Positions 36,017-48,353 of a stretch of 64,000 nt of DNA are shown here, piece after piece. The first letter of the stretch is position 1. Each line of letters opens with the position of its first letter. A program made the translations under genes and the position numbers. The notes beneath the pieces are model-generated. The model worked only from the letters and a program-made list of their open reading frames with translations, had not been told where the DNA came from and made no database searches. This DNA is from Thermococcus sp. Bubb.Bath (lineage in GTDB: Archaea; Methanobacteriota_B; Thermococci; Thermococcales; Thermococcaceae). The stretch covers positions 248,001-312,000 of the forward strand of contig NZ_SNUR01000001.1 of NCBI RefSeq assembly GCF_012027595.1, written 5' to 3'.

Positions 36017-37018
36017 TCAAAATCTTACCCTTGGATCAACTATGGCGTAGAGTACGTCAGCTATCAGGTTGGCCGTCACGAAGACTATTGCATACAGGAA
36101 GGTCACCCCTATCAGAGCGGGGAAGTCGAGGTACTCTATTGCGTTCAGGGCATAGAGACCTATCCCGGGGAGGTTGAAAATAGTTTCAGTTATTGGAGTC
36201 CCTGCAAGGAGTCCGCCGAACTGAAGTGCCAGGATAGTTATAACTGGAACGAGGGCGTTTTTCAATACATGGCGGTACAATCTGCTCTTTGGGACCCCCT
36301 TTGCTTTGAGGAAAAGCGTGCTGTCCCTCCCGTATGCTTCAAGGAAGGAGTTTCTTGTAAACCTCATCAGGACACCTGCCGCAGCTATCCCCAGTGTGAA
36401 GCCTGGTAGCCAGAATCTCTGAACCTGCTGTACGAAGTTCCCCCAGTCCAGTGTCAGGAGGGCGTCAATAACCGGAATGTGCGTTATTGCGTGAGGGGGT
36501 CCTGGTGGAATTCCGGCAAGGGTCGTCATGCTCCAGTGCAGGAAGAACAGCCAGATGAAGAGGTAGGCTATAACGTAGATTGGAGTTGAGATAAAGATGA
36601 GGGCCAGTATCCTCAAGGCCATATCCGTCGCGCTGTTCCTTTTCAATGCGGAGATTATACCCAAGGGAAGGCCGATGAGCACGACGAAAAAGAACGCAAA
36701 CAGGGCCAGTTGAAATGTCACAACGAAACGATTTCCAATATTGCTAAAAACTGGTTCTTGGTTTAGCGGATCAAGGAGCTTATTGGTAAAGAGCCCCTTT
36801 AGCAGGAACCAGTATTGGTCGTACCATGGCTGATCCAGGTGGTATTCCTTCTTTATCATTTCAATCGCGGCTTGAGAGGCCTTCTCGCCGCCGGCCCATG
36901 CCCTTACGGGGTTGGCCGGAATAACATAGGCTATAATAAAAACTATGAGCGTAACACCTATGAGTGTGGGGATGAAGGTTAGACCCCTTCTAACGAGGAA
37001 CTTTCCCAGTCCTGCCAC
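36017..37018 (-). CDS. Peptide ABC transporter permease, OppB/DppB type (333 aa)
   Basis: Membrane subunit with six helices. It begins with the typical FLVRRGLTFIPTLIGVTLIVF and has the EAA-like DSTLFLKAKGVPKSRLYRHVL. The end holds NLPGIGLYALNAIEYLDFP, which is typical of DppB. The start is GTG at 37018, with GAGGGAAAGATC before it. The stop is 9 nt before the OppC start, and the binding-protein gene is upstream by 53 nt. Confidence 0.93.
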   Translation of the reverse strand: MAGLGKFLVRRGLTFIPTLIGVTLIVFIIAYVIPANPVRAWAGGEKASQAAIEMIKKEYHLDQPWYDQYWFLLKGLFTNKLLDPLNQEPVFSNIGNRFVVTFQLALFAFFFVVLIGLPLGIISALKRNSATDMALRILALIFISTPIYVIAYLFIWLFFLHWSMTTLAGIPPGPPHAITHIPVIDALLTLDWGNFVQQVQRFWLPGFTLGIAAAGVLMRFTRNSFLEAYGRDSTLFLKAKGVPKSRLYRHVLKNALVPVITILALQFGGLLAGTPITETIFNLPGIGLYALNAIEYLDFPALIGVTFLYAIVFVTANLIADVLYAIVDPRVRF

Positions 37019-37071
37019 GATCTTTCCCTCCGTGCACTTTTAAACAGAGAATAGAAAAAGAAAGGAAAACT

Positions 37072-39285
37072 TCAGCTTATAACCTCATAGTTGAGGCTGT
37101 CAAATACAACGGCACTCTGCAGGAACGGCCCTATGTAGTCGTCCGGGTCGAGGAAGTCCGGTGCCCATCCGACGATGTAAACCTGGAAGTCGCCGCTACC
37201 CGTCTTCTGCAGGAGCGTTGGCCATGAGAGTGCGGTTACAGTAACCTTGAAGCCGAGCTGGCCCCAGGTGTTCTGCAGGAGAGTCGCCATATCCTGGCGC
37301 TCCGTGTTGCCGCTGTTGTAGTAGATAGTTATGCTGTAGTCACTTGGGTTTATTCCGGACTGTTTGAGGAGCTGGAGGGCCTTGTTCAGGTTGAAGGAGT
37401 ACTTGTTCACGCAGCAGGTGGTGTAACCGAGCCATCCAACCGGTATCGGGCCGTAGTTCGGAACCATGTATCCGTTGTAAACGGCCTGGTAGATCTTGTT
37501 ATAGGGTGTTGCCCATGCCAGGGCTTCCCTTACAAGCTCGTTGTTGAAAGGCTCTTTTGCAGCGTTGAGGACAACGAAGACCATATCTGGGGTCACGACG
37601 GTATCTATCCTTGACTCGAAGTTTCCTATTTTGAGGTTCTGGACGGCATTAAGTCTCGTGAGTGGAACGGCCGCAATGTCTGCAACGCCCTTCTGGAACA
37701 GGCTTATCCTCGTCTGCGGGTCTTTGGAGAGGACGTAAATTACCCTCTTTGTCGTAACGAGGCCCGGGTTTTCGCTCTCAAGCTTGCTCCATATGCTGGC
37801 GTTCCAGTAATAGGGGTTCCTTTCAAGGACGAGGTAGCTGTTCTCCTTTCCTTCCTTGATGTAGAATGGTCCAGTGAAGACCCCTATCATGTTGTCCTGG
37901 AGCATCTTGTGTATCGGGTCGTCGGAGCCCTTCTGAACGTAGTTAGCCCATTCGTCAGGCTTTCTACCCCAGTCTGCGGCCTTCATGGCTTCCTCGTACT
38001 TGTCGCCGAGCATGTACTTGGCTGGGATTACCATAAGGTAGGGGTCAGCGAGAACGCTCAATATACCGCCGTACGGGTGCGGGAGGACGAGCTTGTAAAC
38101 TCCTGCGGTCTGACCGTTGTAGCCGAAGAACTGGAGGAGCTGGTTAAGGCTCTTAACTGTTTCCTCCTTGCCCTGGTACTCCGCTATGAGGCCGTTCTGA
38201 GCCTCTTTGTTAAACTCGTTCTCACTCATAGCGTAGCTTGCGCTGAGGTTAGTGTAAGTGGCGAGCATCCAGTTGACAGAGTATCCTGCCCTGAGGACGC
38301 GCCAGAACTCAAATTCAACGTCGGTTGCGTTTATCGGATAGAGCTGGTTGTTCTTCGGATCATAGGCCTTGACACCACCCCTTATGACGAAGTACCAGAC
38401 TGTACCGTTCTTGTTGTGTGCCCAAGCAACAGCCAGATCCGGTGAGACCTCTTTGGTCTCGTTCTTCCAGTATGTAACGAGGGTGTCACCAACGTTGTGG
38501 TATACGGCCCATCCGAAGGTCTCGTAGTCGAAGGCCGGGTCGAAGGACTTCGGCCATCCAAAGGTTGCCTCAACTATCGTTCCAGGTTCGTTCTTATAGT
38601 CGCCTATTCCAATGGCCTGGGAAGGAGCATTCTTATCCTCCATGACGAGATCCCAGCGTGGGGCGAGGACCGGGTTGTAATACCAGTCGTGAACCCAGTT
38701 CCACGAGACGCGTGCGGCCTTGTTATCGCCGATGATAATCTCGGGAACTTCCTTGTTGGCCATTATGTACAGGGCGTTGTAGATGGCCTCCCTGATCTTG
38801 ATATCGGTTACTTCCCTGCCGACCTTGATAAGGGCGTCAAGGTTGGGATCACGTAGGAAGGCAGGGTTTATTGCACCGAATCCCTGGCTCTCGTTCATGA
38901 GCTCTTGTATAGTTGGGGTCTTTTTCTCATTGACCTTGTATGAAACGACTATGGCGGGCTTGTTCGGGAGGTTGCTGACTTTAGCACCACTCCCCTCGGG
39001 GCCGACTATTACAACGTAGTTGGGAGTCTCAACAACGGTAGCGTTGGACAGATGGTCCCCAACGTATTGAACCACTTTAGTGGGTGAAACTGTAGTCGTT
39101 GTTGGGCTTGAAGTTGCACTTGGGCTTGAAGTTGTGCTCTGACTCGGGCTTGAGCTGGAGGTTGCACTTGGGCTTGAAGTTGTGGTGCTTGAGCTTCCAC
39201 CGCCTCCAAGACAGCCGCTGGCCACTACTGCAAAGGCCATTAAAAATACAATAAAAACAGACAACACCATTTTTTTGGATGCCAT
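37072..39285 (-). CDS. Peptide-binding lipoprotein of ABC transporter, OppA/DppA type (737 aa)
   Basis: Family 5 extracellular solute-binding protein, longer than bacterial DppA (about 535), as is usual in Thermococcales. The lipobox is VVASGC with Cys25. Residues 29-66 are a Ser/Thr/Pro linker of repeated TTSSPSAT units that should be a flexible, possibly glycosylated stalk. The folded domain begins at about 70 and has DPAFDYETFGWAVYHNVGDTL-type core strands and YYWNASIW. The ATG at 39285 follows GAGGTGGTACACC. An AGATTTATTACGG element lies near 39332-39345. First gene of the five-gene peptide importer. Confidence 0.93.
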   Translation of the reverse strand: MASKKMVLSVFIVFLMAFAVVASGCLGGGGSSSTTTSSPSATSSSSPSQSTTSSPSATSSPTTTTVSPTKVVQYVGDHLSNATVVETPNYVVIVGPEGSGAKVSNLPNKPAIVVSYKVNEKKTPTIQELMNESQGFGAINPAFLRDPNLDALIKVGREVTDIKIREAIYNALYIMANKEVPEIIIGDNKAARVSWNWVHDWYYNPVLAPRWDLVMEDKNAPSQAIGIGDYKNEPGTIVEATFGWPKSFDPAFDYETFGWAVYHNVGDTLVTYWKNETKEVSPDLAVAWAHNKNGTVWYFVIRGGVKAYDPKNNQLYPINATDVEFEFWRVLRAGYSVNWMLATYTNLSASYAMSENEFNKEAQNGLIAEYQGKEETVKSLNQLLQFFGYNGQTAGVYKLVLPHPYGGILSVLADPYLMVIPAKYMLGDKYEEAMKAADWGRKPDEWANYVQKGSDDPIHKMLQDNMIGVFTGPFYIKEGKENSYLVLERNPYYWNASIWSKLESENPGLVTTKRVIYVLSKDPQTRISLFQKGVADIAAVPLTRLNAVQNLKIGNFESRIDTVVTPDMVFVVLNAAKEPFNNELVREALAWATPYNKIYQAVYNGYMVPNYGPIPVGWLGYTTCCVNKYSFNLNKALQLLKQSGINPSDYSITIYYNSGNTERQDMATLLQNTWGQLGFKVTVTALSWPTLLQKTGSGDFQVYIVGWAPDFLDPDDYIGPFLQSAVVFDSLNYEVIS
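39096..39198 (-). repeat. Imperfect tandem repeat coding for a Ser/Thr/Pro linker
   Basis: The sequence repeats GGGCTTGAAGTTG-like units (plus strand) several times, coding for TTSSPSAT-like blocks of the peptide-binding protein stalk. Such repeats change length easily by slippage, so the number of units may vary between strains. Confidence 0.7.
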
Positions 39286-39345
39286 GGTGTACCACCTCTA
39301 AGGTATCGGCACTCATATTGTGGTCAATGTCCGTAATAAATCTTT

Positions 39346-39650
39346 CGATGCACACATTTGAATATGAACAAACCTACCAGGACAGTACAGTATGCTAAAC
39401 GAAATCTTATCATGGACGTGCGTCGTAGCTCAATGGTCAATTCTGACATTGGTACCCCTCTAAAAATTCTTTAAACTTCTTGACAGGGTGGTTCGCTGTC
39501 ATCCGCCAAATTTTCTACATGAAAAATGTCCTGTTGAACCGGTTCTCAGGGATATGAATGAGGTTTCACTGTCCCTTTGCTTTGAGGTTGCGAAAAGCTT
39601 AAATTAAAGGGTGTACAAAATAGGACTGTAAAAGCTTGAAGGTGGTCCCC
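39346..39650. other. Intergenic region between dppA and the RAM-domain gene
   Basis: About 300 bp without a supported gene. The left part belongs to the dppA promoter. A small perfect hairpin with arms TGACAG/CTGTCA (39481-39486 and 39496-39501) lies in the middle. A short run at 39424-39437 (CGTAGCTCAATGGT) looks like a tRNA D-arm, but the rest of a tRNA is absent. An AAGCTTAAATTAAAG promoter element for the downstream gene lies near 39595-39609. Confidence 0.5.
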
Positions 39651-39893
39651 ATGGTTAAGTCCTACGTTTTGTTGACTATAGAGATTGGAAAGGTGGAGAG
39701 CGTTATAGAGGCCCTCGAGCAGATACCGGGAGTTATAAGGGCCGACGCAGTGACCGGGCCCTACGATGCCATAGTCTACATTGAGGCCAACGACCTCGGA
39801 GAACTGACTAGGAAGATACTCCACGACATCCACAACATCGACGGTGTTATCGACACCACGACAGCGATAGTCGTTGAAATGGAAGAAGAGTGA
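39651..39893 (+). CDS. Stand-alone Lrp/AsnC ligand-binding (RAM) domain protein (80 aa)
   Basis: It has only the C-terminal RAM domain of Lrp-type regulators and lacks the DNA-binding domain. It reads VKSYVLLTIEIGKVESVIEA, then IPGVIRADAVTGPYDAIVYI and HNIDGVIDTTTAIVVE, with the ligand-loop residues typical of amino-acid sensors. Such proteins form decamer-like rings and may bind amino acids. The ATG at 39651 follows GGTGGTCCCC. The stop directly abuts the stop of the SRP19 gene on the other strand (no gap). Confidence 0.9.
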   Translation: MVKSYVLLTIEIGKVESVIEALEQIPGVIRADAVTGPYDAIVYIEANDLGELTRKILHDIHNIDGVIDTTTAIVVEMEEE

Positions 39894-40223
39894 TCAGTGC
39901 TTCTTCCGCTTGGATTTCCTTCCTTCCGAGCGTTTTCTTAGTTCTCGAATCTTCTCGCTGAGCAGTCTAGCGGTTTTGCCTTTTCCGTGCGGTGATTCTA
40001 TCACCATAACACCCCTGCTCCGGTAGTCCTCTTCCAGACCCGCTAATCTAGGGTTCAACTTAGTCGGGTCTTTTTCAATGATTTTAAGGCCCAGAGCGAG
40101 GGCAGCGTCCTCAATTTCACTCGGGGATGGTGCCCTTACCGCCACGTTCTCTGGAACCAGCCGCCCGTACTTTCTTGGAATCCTAGCATCGATCTCATTT
40201 GGCCACAGCACGAACTTATGCAT
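39894..40223 (-). CDS. srp19: Signal recognition particle protein SRP19
   Basis: Binds SRP RNA and helps assemble SRP54 for targeting of secreted and membrane proteins. It begins MHKFVLWPNEIDARIPRKYG and contains VPENVAVRAPSPSEIEDAA and PTKLNPRLAGLEEDYRSRG, clear SRP19 motifs. The C-terminus is very basic (RKRSEGRKSKRKKH), for RNA. The ATG at 40223 follows GGTGAGAGGA. The length of 109 residues fits archaeal SRP19. Confidence 0.95.
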   Translation of the reverse strand: MHKFVLWPNEIDARIPRKYGRLVPENVAVRAPSPSEIEDAALALGLKIIEKDPTKLNPRLAGLEEDYRSRGVMVIESPHGKGKTARLLSEKIRELRKRSEGRKSKRKKH

Positions 40224-40278
40224 TCCTCTCACCCAAACTTTTTAAAATTCGTCGTTTAAAAATCCTTGTGGTGATGAC

Positions 40279-40911
40279 ATGCTGAAATATGAAGGGGTCG
40301 ACCGCCTGCTCGCCCTTCTCCAGCCTGGAGACCGGGTTATAATCGAGTACGAACCCCTCTCGGATGGGGAGAGGGTGATATGGGGTGAGATTATATCTGC
40401 CATGATCCAAGAGGGCGATATAGCTGTTATTGACATATACGGTGTAGGGGATATAATGTTCCGCAACTACGTGCGGCTTGCTCCGAGCCGGAAATACCGG
40501 AAGTTCATAGAGGGGAAGAAGCACATACACGTTTTCAAGGTGGGACCAGGAAATCCCAGCTACGGTGAGATTATTGGAGAGGAAAAGGTATACAGTAGAA
40601 CGGAGAACTTCATGAAGGCCTACTACTGGATGATGCGCAGGGCCCTCAGTGTCCCGAGGAGGCCCCGCTACCTTGTAATCTTTGGGATATCAGAGTACCT
40701 TCACTTCACGGGCGATTCCGGTTTGTACAACCTGCTGTACGTTATCAGCTCCCTTCCAGTGGAGGACTTCGTGACCATTGTTCCACTTGACATCAAGGCA
40801 GTCGACCCGAAGGTGCTGGCCGTTGTGGAGAACATGGCCTCACACGTGATATCCCTTACAGACGGAAGCCTGAGAGTACTCAAGGGAGGTTCAGGGGTTG
40901 AAGACGGGTGA
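40279..40911 (+). CDS. DUF257 family protein (210 aa)
   Basis: Thermococcales-specific DUF257 family with a RecA/KaiC-like outline but no Walker A. The opening is DRVIIEYEPLSDGERVIWGE, then VIDIYGVGDIMFRNYVRL, and FMKAYYWMMRR in the middle. Function unknown. The ATG at 40279 is about 25 bp after GTCGTTTAAAAATC, so the message may be leaderless; GTGGTGATGAC before the ATG could also be a ribosome site. The last 14 nt overlap the TrmI gene. Confidence 0.87.
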   Translation: MLKYEGVDRLLALLQPGDRVIIEYEPLSDGERVIWGEIISAMIQEGDIAVIDIYGVGDIMFRNYVRLAPSRKYRKFIEGKKHIHVFKVGPGNPSYGEIIGEEKVYSRTENFMKAYYWMMRRALSVPRRPRYLVIFGISEYLHFTGDSGLYNLLYVISSLPVEDFVTIVPLDIKAVDPKVLAVVENMASHVISLTDGSLRVLKGGSGVEDG

Positions 40912-41656
40912 GAAGGTTCTCATTATAGACCGGAGGGGCAAACGCTATCTTGTTACAGTCTCGGACAAGGAATTCCACACGGATCTTGGGGTAATAAAGC
41001 TCAATGAGCTCCTGGAGAAAGATTATGGAGATACCGTAACCAGCCACAAGGGAGAGGAGTTCAGAATCCTGAAGCCCGATATCAACGATATCATAGCCAA
41101 GATGAGGCGTGGGCCCCAGATAGTTCACCCGAAGGATGCCGGGATAATCATTGCCTATGCAGGCATTTCACCAGGGGATACCGTCATCGAGGCGGGTGCT
41201 GGAAGCGGCGCTCTCACCCTCTTTCTCGCCAACGCGGTGGGGCCAACGGGGAGGGTCATCAGCTACGAGGTGAGGGAAGACCATGCTGAGATAGCCAGAA
41301 AGAACGTTGAGTTAGCTGGTTTCTCCAACAGGGTGATGATAAAACTCGGAAACATCTATGAAGGGATAGAAGAAGAGCACGCGGATCACATAGTTCTCGA
41401 CCTCCCGCAGCCGGAGAACGTTCTCCCGCACGCGGTTGGGGTTCTCCGTCCGGGAGGGTATTTCGTTGCATACACCCCCTGTGCCAACCAGGTTCACCGC
41501 TTCTTCCAGGCTTTCCAGGAGTACAAGAAAGAGTTCTACAAGCCGAGAATCATTGAGGTTCTCGTCAGGGAACAAGAGGTTAAGAAGGAGTGCATGAGGC
41601 CAAAGACAACAATGCTGGCCCACACGGGTTACATAACGTTTCTACGGAAACTCTGA
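40898..41656 (+). CDS. trmI: tRNA (adenine-N1)-methyltransferase TrmI (252 aa)
   Basis: Makes m1A at positions 57/58 of tRNA in archaea. After an N-terminal beta domain it has QIVHPKDAGIIIAYAGI, the AdoMet-binding VIEAGAGSGALTLF, SYEVREDHAEIA, and DLPQPENVLPHAV, the catalytic-site loop. The start is TTG at 40898, with GGAGGT seven nt upstream. It overlaps the DUF257 gene by 14 nt, so the two genes are coupled. Forms tetramers in relatives. Confidence 0.94.
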   Translation: MKTGEKVLIIDRRGKRYLVTVSDKEFHTDLGVIKLNELLEKDYGDTVTSHKGEEFRILKPDINDIIAKMRRGPQIVHPKDAGIIIAYAGISPGDTVIEAGAGSGALTLFLANAVGPTGRVISYEVREDHAEIARKNVELAGFSNRVMIKLGNIYEGIEEEHADHIVLDLPQPENVLPHAVGVLRPGGYFVAYTPCANQVHRFFQAFQEYKKEFYKPRIIEVLVREQEVKKECMRPKTTMLAHTGYITFLRKL

Positions 41657-41749
41657 GTTCGAGGTCTTTTACCGTTTCTCATTTCTGCCCCAGTATCTTT
41701 CGATAATGTTATATGTGTAAGAGCACATTTTCAGGATTCTCAACCTTTG

Positions 41750-41769
41750 GTTAACAACAGGTTTATAAG
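41750..41769 (+). promoter_or_regulatory. nfn promoter with GTTnnnAAC motif next to TATA
   Basis: GTTAACAAC (41750-41758) fits the half-site GTTnnnAAC known for the Thermococcales redox regulator SurR. It is followed at once by GTTTATAAGC, a good TATA box. The predicted leader from about 41790 has a hairpin GCCCA-AATC-TGGGC near 41795-41808, then GGAGGTG. Confidence 0.4.
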
Positions 41770-41829
41770 CACTCAAGGTTGTGAATCTTTAGATGCCCAA
41801 ATCTGGGCTTATGTACGGAGGTGTTCATT

Positions 41830-44150
<2,321 letters not shown>

Positions 44151-44190
44151 TTTTCACTTCTCTTTTTGATTCTTAGTTTCGATTTTCCTT
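44151..44190 (+). terminator. T-rich stretch after nfnL
   Basis: TTTTCACTTCTCTTTTTGATTC directly follows the nfnL stop and contains several T runs. This is consistent with archaeal termination before the convergent pseudogene. Confidence 0.4.
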
Positions 44191-44207
44191 GATGGAACGA
44201 ATAAAAA

Positions 44208-45307
44208 CTACCCTCTAAAGCAGGACTCCAGCATGGGGTCGGGAATTTGGTAGTAAATGTTCCTTCCTTCGGAGATCTTCTCCAGGAACGATGAATCAAC
44301 GAGTGCCTTAAGCAACCGCGACAAAACGCTATCGGAAATGCTCCTTCCTTCGGCCCTTTCTAGGTGCTCCTTTATTTCTTCCCACCTACTTTTCCCATGG
44401 GCAACGGCCTTCATAATTTCAATGTACCTTTTCTGGGCGGGGGAGCGTTTTTCAAGGAAGCTCCGGAATTCCTGGAGGAGCGAGCGCTTTAGCCTCCTCT
44501 ACGACTTCATCCACAAGATCCCTCTGGAACCCTCTTTCAATCGCCTTTCTCCCAAAATACCCAGCCAGCCTACTATACCATCGAGCTTGGAAACAGCGTT
44601 CTCAATAATCCCCTCTGGGGGAGAAATCCCGACCTGCTTAAATCCCTTGATCAGAACCTCTCCGCTCTGTTCAGGTGTGAACCTATTGAGCTTGATTTCA
44701 TGGAAGTATCTGCCGTAGAGGGGAGCGTTTGGATCGTTGACCCCAAGGTAATCGTGGAGCAACCCTACCTCTGAGCTTGTCACGACTATCCTCAGCTCGG
44801 AATAATCATAAAGATGGGTTATAATGCCGGCAAACTCCGAGCCCACAGGCCCCCTGAGGTACTGGACTTCATCAAAAGCCAGAACTACTCCATACTTCTT
44901 AAGCTTCCTGAACAGTGAAAGAAGGTCCGCCTTTGCCTTTCCTCACGAGAGGCTAATCCCAAACCCCATCACACTGACTCTGGAGATGTTTTTCAGATTA
45001 TCTTTCAGAGCCCTCCAAACTTCCTTGTTTTTCCTGAAAAATTCATTTAAACTCCCTTCAATTCTCTTGTACACGTCCATTCTGGAATTTGGGTTGATTC
45101 CCCTGAAATCAACTAGAAGGTAGGGGATTTCAAGCTCGTTCAGCCCCATAATCATCAAGGAGGTCTTTCCCAGTCGTCTTATGCCAGTTATGACGGTTAA
45201 GGAGTTTCCGGAGGATATAGAATGCTCAAACTCCTTAAGTTCCTCCCCCCATCATAGAGGTCCTCCCTCTTTGTTTTTGGTCTCACATCGAAATACACAA
45301 CTACCAT
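44208..45307 (-). pseudogene. Decayed archaeal P-loop ATPase (PF01637-like)
   Basis: The pieces of one gene can be lined up across 1.1 kb of the minus strand. An ATG at 45307 gives MVVVYFDVRPKTKREDLYD. A frameshift near 45247-45256 leads to TVITGIRRLGKTSL, the P-loop of archaeal ATPases, in the next frame. A TGA at 44943-44945 interrupts that frame, which continues with LAFDEVQYLRGP. A shift near 44555 and a compensating one near 44480-44490 lead to the winged-helix-like end with SVLSRLLKALV and IPDPMLESCF. At least three shifts and one stop make it non-functional. Such ATPases are frequent mobile-like accessory genes in Thermococcales. Confidence 0.85.
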
Positions 45308-45310
45308 CCC

Positions 45311-45530
45311 AGAGGTTAACTCCTGGGGCAGAAGTTATAGGGTTTTGGGTAGGCTGATGAGGGGGTAGTGACAAGCCGCTACTCTTTTAACTCCCTCTCA
45401 AAAATAAAAACGAGCGATGACGAGCTCTAGGGTATCTGAACCGTGGGGACGGCAGTGATGATAAAAAAGAGCCGAGCTCACTCTTTTCAGAATCCCCTTT
45501 GAGAATGAATGGAATGAAAAGGGAGCAGAA
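45311..45530. other. Intergenic region with C/D-box-like sequence
   Basis: About 220 bp. AGCGATGA (45413-45420), CTGA (45436-45439) and AGTGATGA (45454-45461) are in the order C, D', C' of archaeal box C/D guide RNAs, but the closing D box is missing and the D'-C' spacer is long. No protein gene is supported. T-rich stretches near 45380-45410 could end transcription. Confidence 0.3.
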
Positions 45531-45935
45531 TCAGAGGCTCTTCAGGTATTCGGTGTAGGCCTGGGCGTCCATGAGCTCCTTGAGCTCCTCTTCGAGGTTG
45601 CTCGGCTTGAGCTTGGCTATCCAGTTCTCGTAGGGGTCCTCGTTGAGAAGCTCCGGGCTGTCCTCGAGGGCCTCGTTGACCTCGACGACCTCACCGCTGA
45701 CCGGGGCGTAGACTTCGCTAACGGCCTTGACGCTCTCCAGCTCGCAGAGAACGTCTCCCTTGTTGAATTCTGCCCCGACCTCTGGAAGCTCAACGTAAGC
45801 CAGATCGCCGAGCTCCTTCTGGGCGTAGTCGCTTATCCCGACGAGAACGGTTCCGTCCTCAAGGACCTGGGCCCACTCGTGGTCCTTGGTGTAGTACATG
45901 CCCTCATTAACCTTGTATTCGCCGACTTCGATCAT
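45531..45935 (-). CDS. gcvH: Glycine cleavage system H protein
   Basis: Carries a lipoyl arm that shuttles the aminomethyl group of glycine between the P, T and L proteins. Lys70 in ELESVKAVSEV is the lipoylation site. YTKDHEWAQVLEDGTVLVGI is the conserved start, and NEDPYENWIAKL is the usual end region. The ATG at 45935 follows GGTGATGTTC. No other glycine cleavage genes are adjacent, so this is a single-gene unit. Length (134 aa) is normal for the archaeal proteins. Confidence 0.95.
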   Translation of the reverse strand: MIEVGEYKVNEGMYYTKDHEWAQVLEDGTVLVGISDYAQKELGDLAYVELPEVGAEFNKGDVLCELESVKAVSEVYAPVSGEVVEVNEALEDSPELLNEDPYENWIAKLKPSNLEEELKELMDAQAYTEYLKSL

Positions 45936-46051
45936 GAACATCACCGATCATCGTATCAAATTTGACCATTTAAACCTTTCTAAGGTCACTCATGAAGTCT
46001 CTTCACTATTTCCATAGTTTAGGTCGTCTTCACACCCATCCAGAGCTCGAA

Positions 46052-47487
<1,436 letters not shown>

Positions 47488-47556
47488 CTTCTCTCCCCCA
47501 GAATTAGTCATTTCCAGAGTTTTTATAGTTTGTGAGAGAAAGTTAAAAAGAAAAGG

Positions 47557-47925
47557 TCATTCAACGGGCCTGTACTCATCGAGGAGCTTTATTATGGCCT
47601 CAGCCTCCTCAGGAGAGGGCATGTACTCCTCTTTGGAGAATATAACGCGCATGTCCGTGTAGTCCTCCGGCATGAGGTCTATGAGTTTGACCGCTATCCT
47701 CTCAGTGAGCCAGTCGTAGAGCTCCATGAGCTTGGCCCTGAGCTCCTCGGCCTGCTCAGGTTTGAGCTTTGCAAAGCGCTCGGCGTGCTCAAGGCTAACT
47801 CTAGCCTCGTAAAACATGGGCTCTTCAGGGTTCTCCTCCATGCCCTCCTCCCGTCTCTTTGCGAGGAGCTTTCCGGCCTCAGCTATAGCGATGTAGTGCT
47901 CCTCAATCTTCTTCCGCCCGATCAT
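47557..47925 (-). CDS. rpoF: RNA polymerase subunit Rpo4 (RpoF/Rpb4)
   Basis: Subunit F of archaeal RNA polymerase, which forms the stalk with Rpo7/RpoE and helps open promoters and hold the transcript. MIGRKKIEEHYIAIAEAGKLL is the typical start, and the HRDC-like end has EDYTDMRVIFSKEEY and EEAEAIIKLLDEYRP. The ATG at 47925 follows GGGATGAGT, and the upstream L21e stop lies inside that site. An ATG at 47931 is also in frame. Length 122-124 residues is normal. Confidence 0.95.
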   Translation of the reverse strand: MIGRKKIEEHYIAIAEAGKLLAKRREEGMEENPEEPMFYEARVSLEHAERFAKLKPEQAEELRAKLMELYDWLTERIAVKLIDLMPEDYTDMRVIFSKEEYMPSPEEAEAIIKLLDEYRPVE

Positions 47926-47927
47926 AC

Positions 47928-48224
47928 TCATCCCTTCTGGGCCCTGAGGTGAACCGGGTGGACGAAGAAGGTCTTGACCTTGCCGCCGTCGGTGAGCTGG
48001 ACGATGTATGCATCTCCGCGCTTTCCGACGACGGTCCCGGTTCTTCCGTGGAACCTCGGGTCGGGCATTCCGCGGTGGTAGCTCGGCTCTATGACGATGT
48101 GAACCTTCTGCCCGACCTCGAACTCCTGGAGGAACCTGGTGAGCGGCGGAAGTCCCCTCCTCCTAGGGCTCTTGCTTAGCTTTCCGCGCGTCTTCCTCCT
48201 GAAGCTGTGCGCTTTCTTAACCAT
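47928..48224 (-). CDS. rpl21e: Large-subunit ribosomal protein L21e
   Basis: Protein of the 50S subunit, shared by archaea and eukaryotes. [40 protein letters not shown] and [16 protein letters not shown] are the family blocks. The ATG at 48224 follows GGAGGGATTAGC. It heads the operon with rpoF, DUF655 and ksgA, and is preceded by an unusually long, structured leader. Confidence 0.96.
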   Translation of the reverse strand: MVKKAHSFRRKTRGKLSKSPRRRGLPPLTRFLQEFEVGQKVHIVIEPSYHRGMPDPRFHGRTGTVVGKRGDAYIVQLTDGGKVKTFFVHPVHLRAQKG

Positions 48225-48353
48225 GCTAATCCCTCCAATATGGGTTTTCAATCAGGGCTTCAACCCTTTCAGCAAACACGAACACGATTAGCTTCCCGGA
48301 CATTCTTTTCGCTTTTCACCGTTAGTTCCCCAACTAACCCGGTCCGGGAATCA
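48225..48353 (-). promoter_or_regulatory. Long structured 5' leader of the rpl21e operon
   Basis: The TATA element TTTATAAACG (48373-48384, minus strand) predicts a start near 48353, giving a leader of about 129 nt. Near its 5' end, arms TTCCCGGAC (48342-48350) and GTCCGGGAA (48293-48301) pair perfectly and enclose a second perfect hairpin, GTTAGTT-GGGG-AACTAAC (48321-48338). A third pair joins GCTAATC (48286-48292) to GATTAGC (48225-48231), which is the stretch between the ribosome site GGAGG and the ATG. The last pairing would hinder translation initiation, so a regulatory switch is likely. Confidence 0.6.

Noticed and set aside
39096-39198. CRISPR-like repeat array
   Set aside because: The repeats are short, direct and in frame within a lipoprotein linker; there are no unique spacers of constant length.
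39421-39445. tRNA-like D-arm sequence CGTAGCTCAATGGT
   Set aside because: No acceptor, anticodon or T arm can be folded around it, so it is neither a tRNA nor a clear tRNA fragment.
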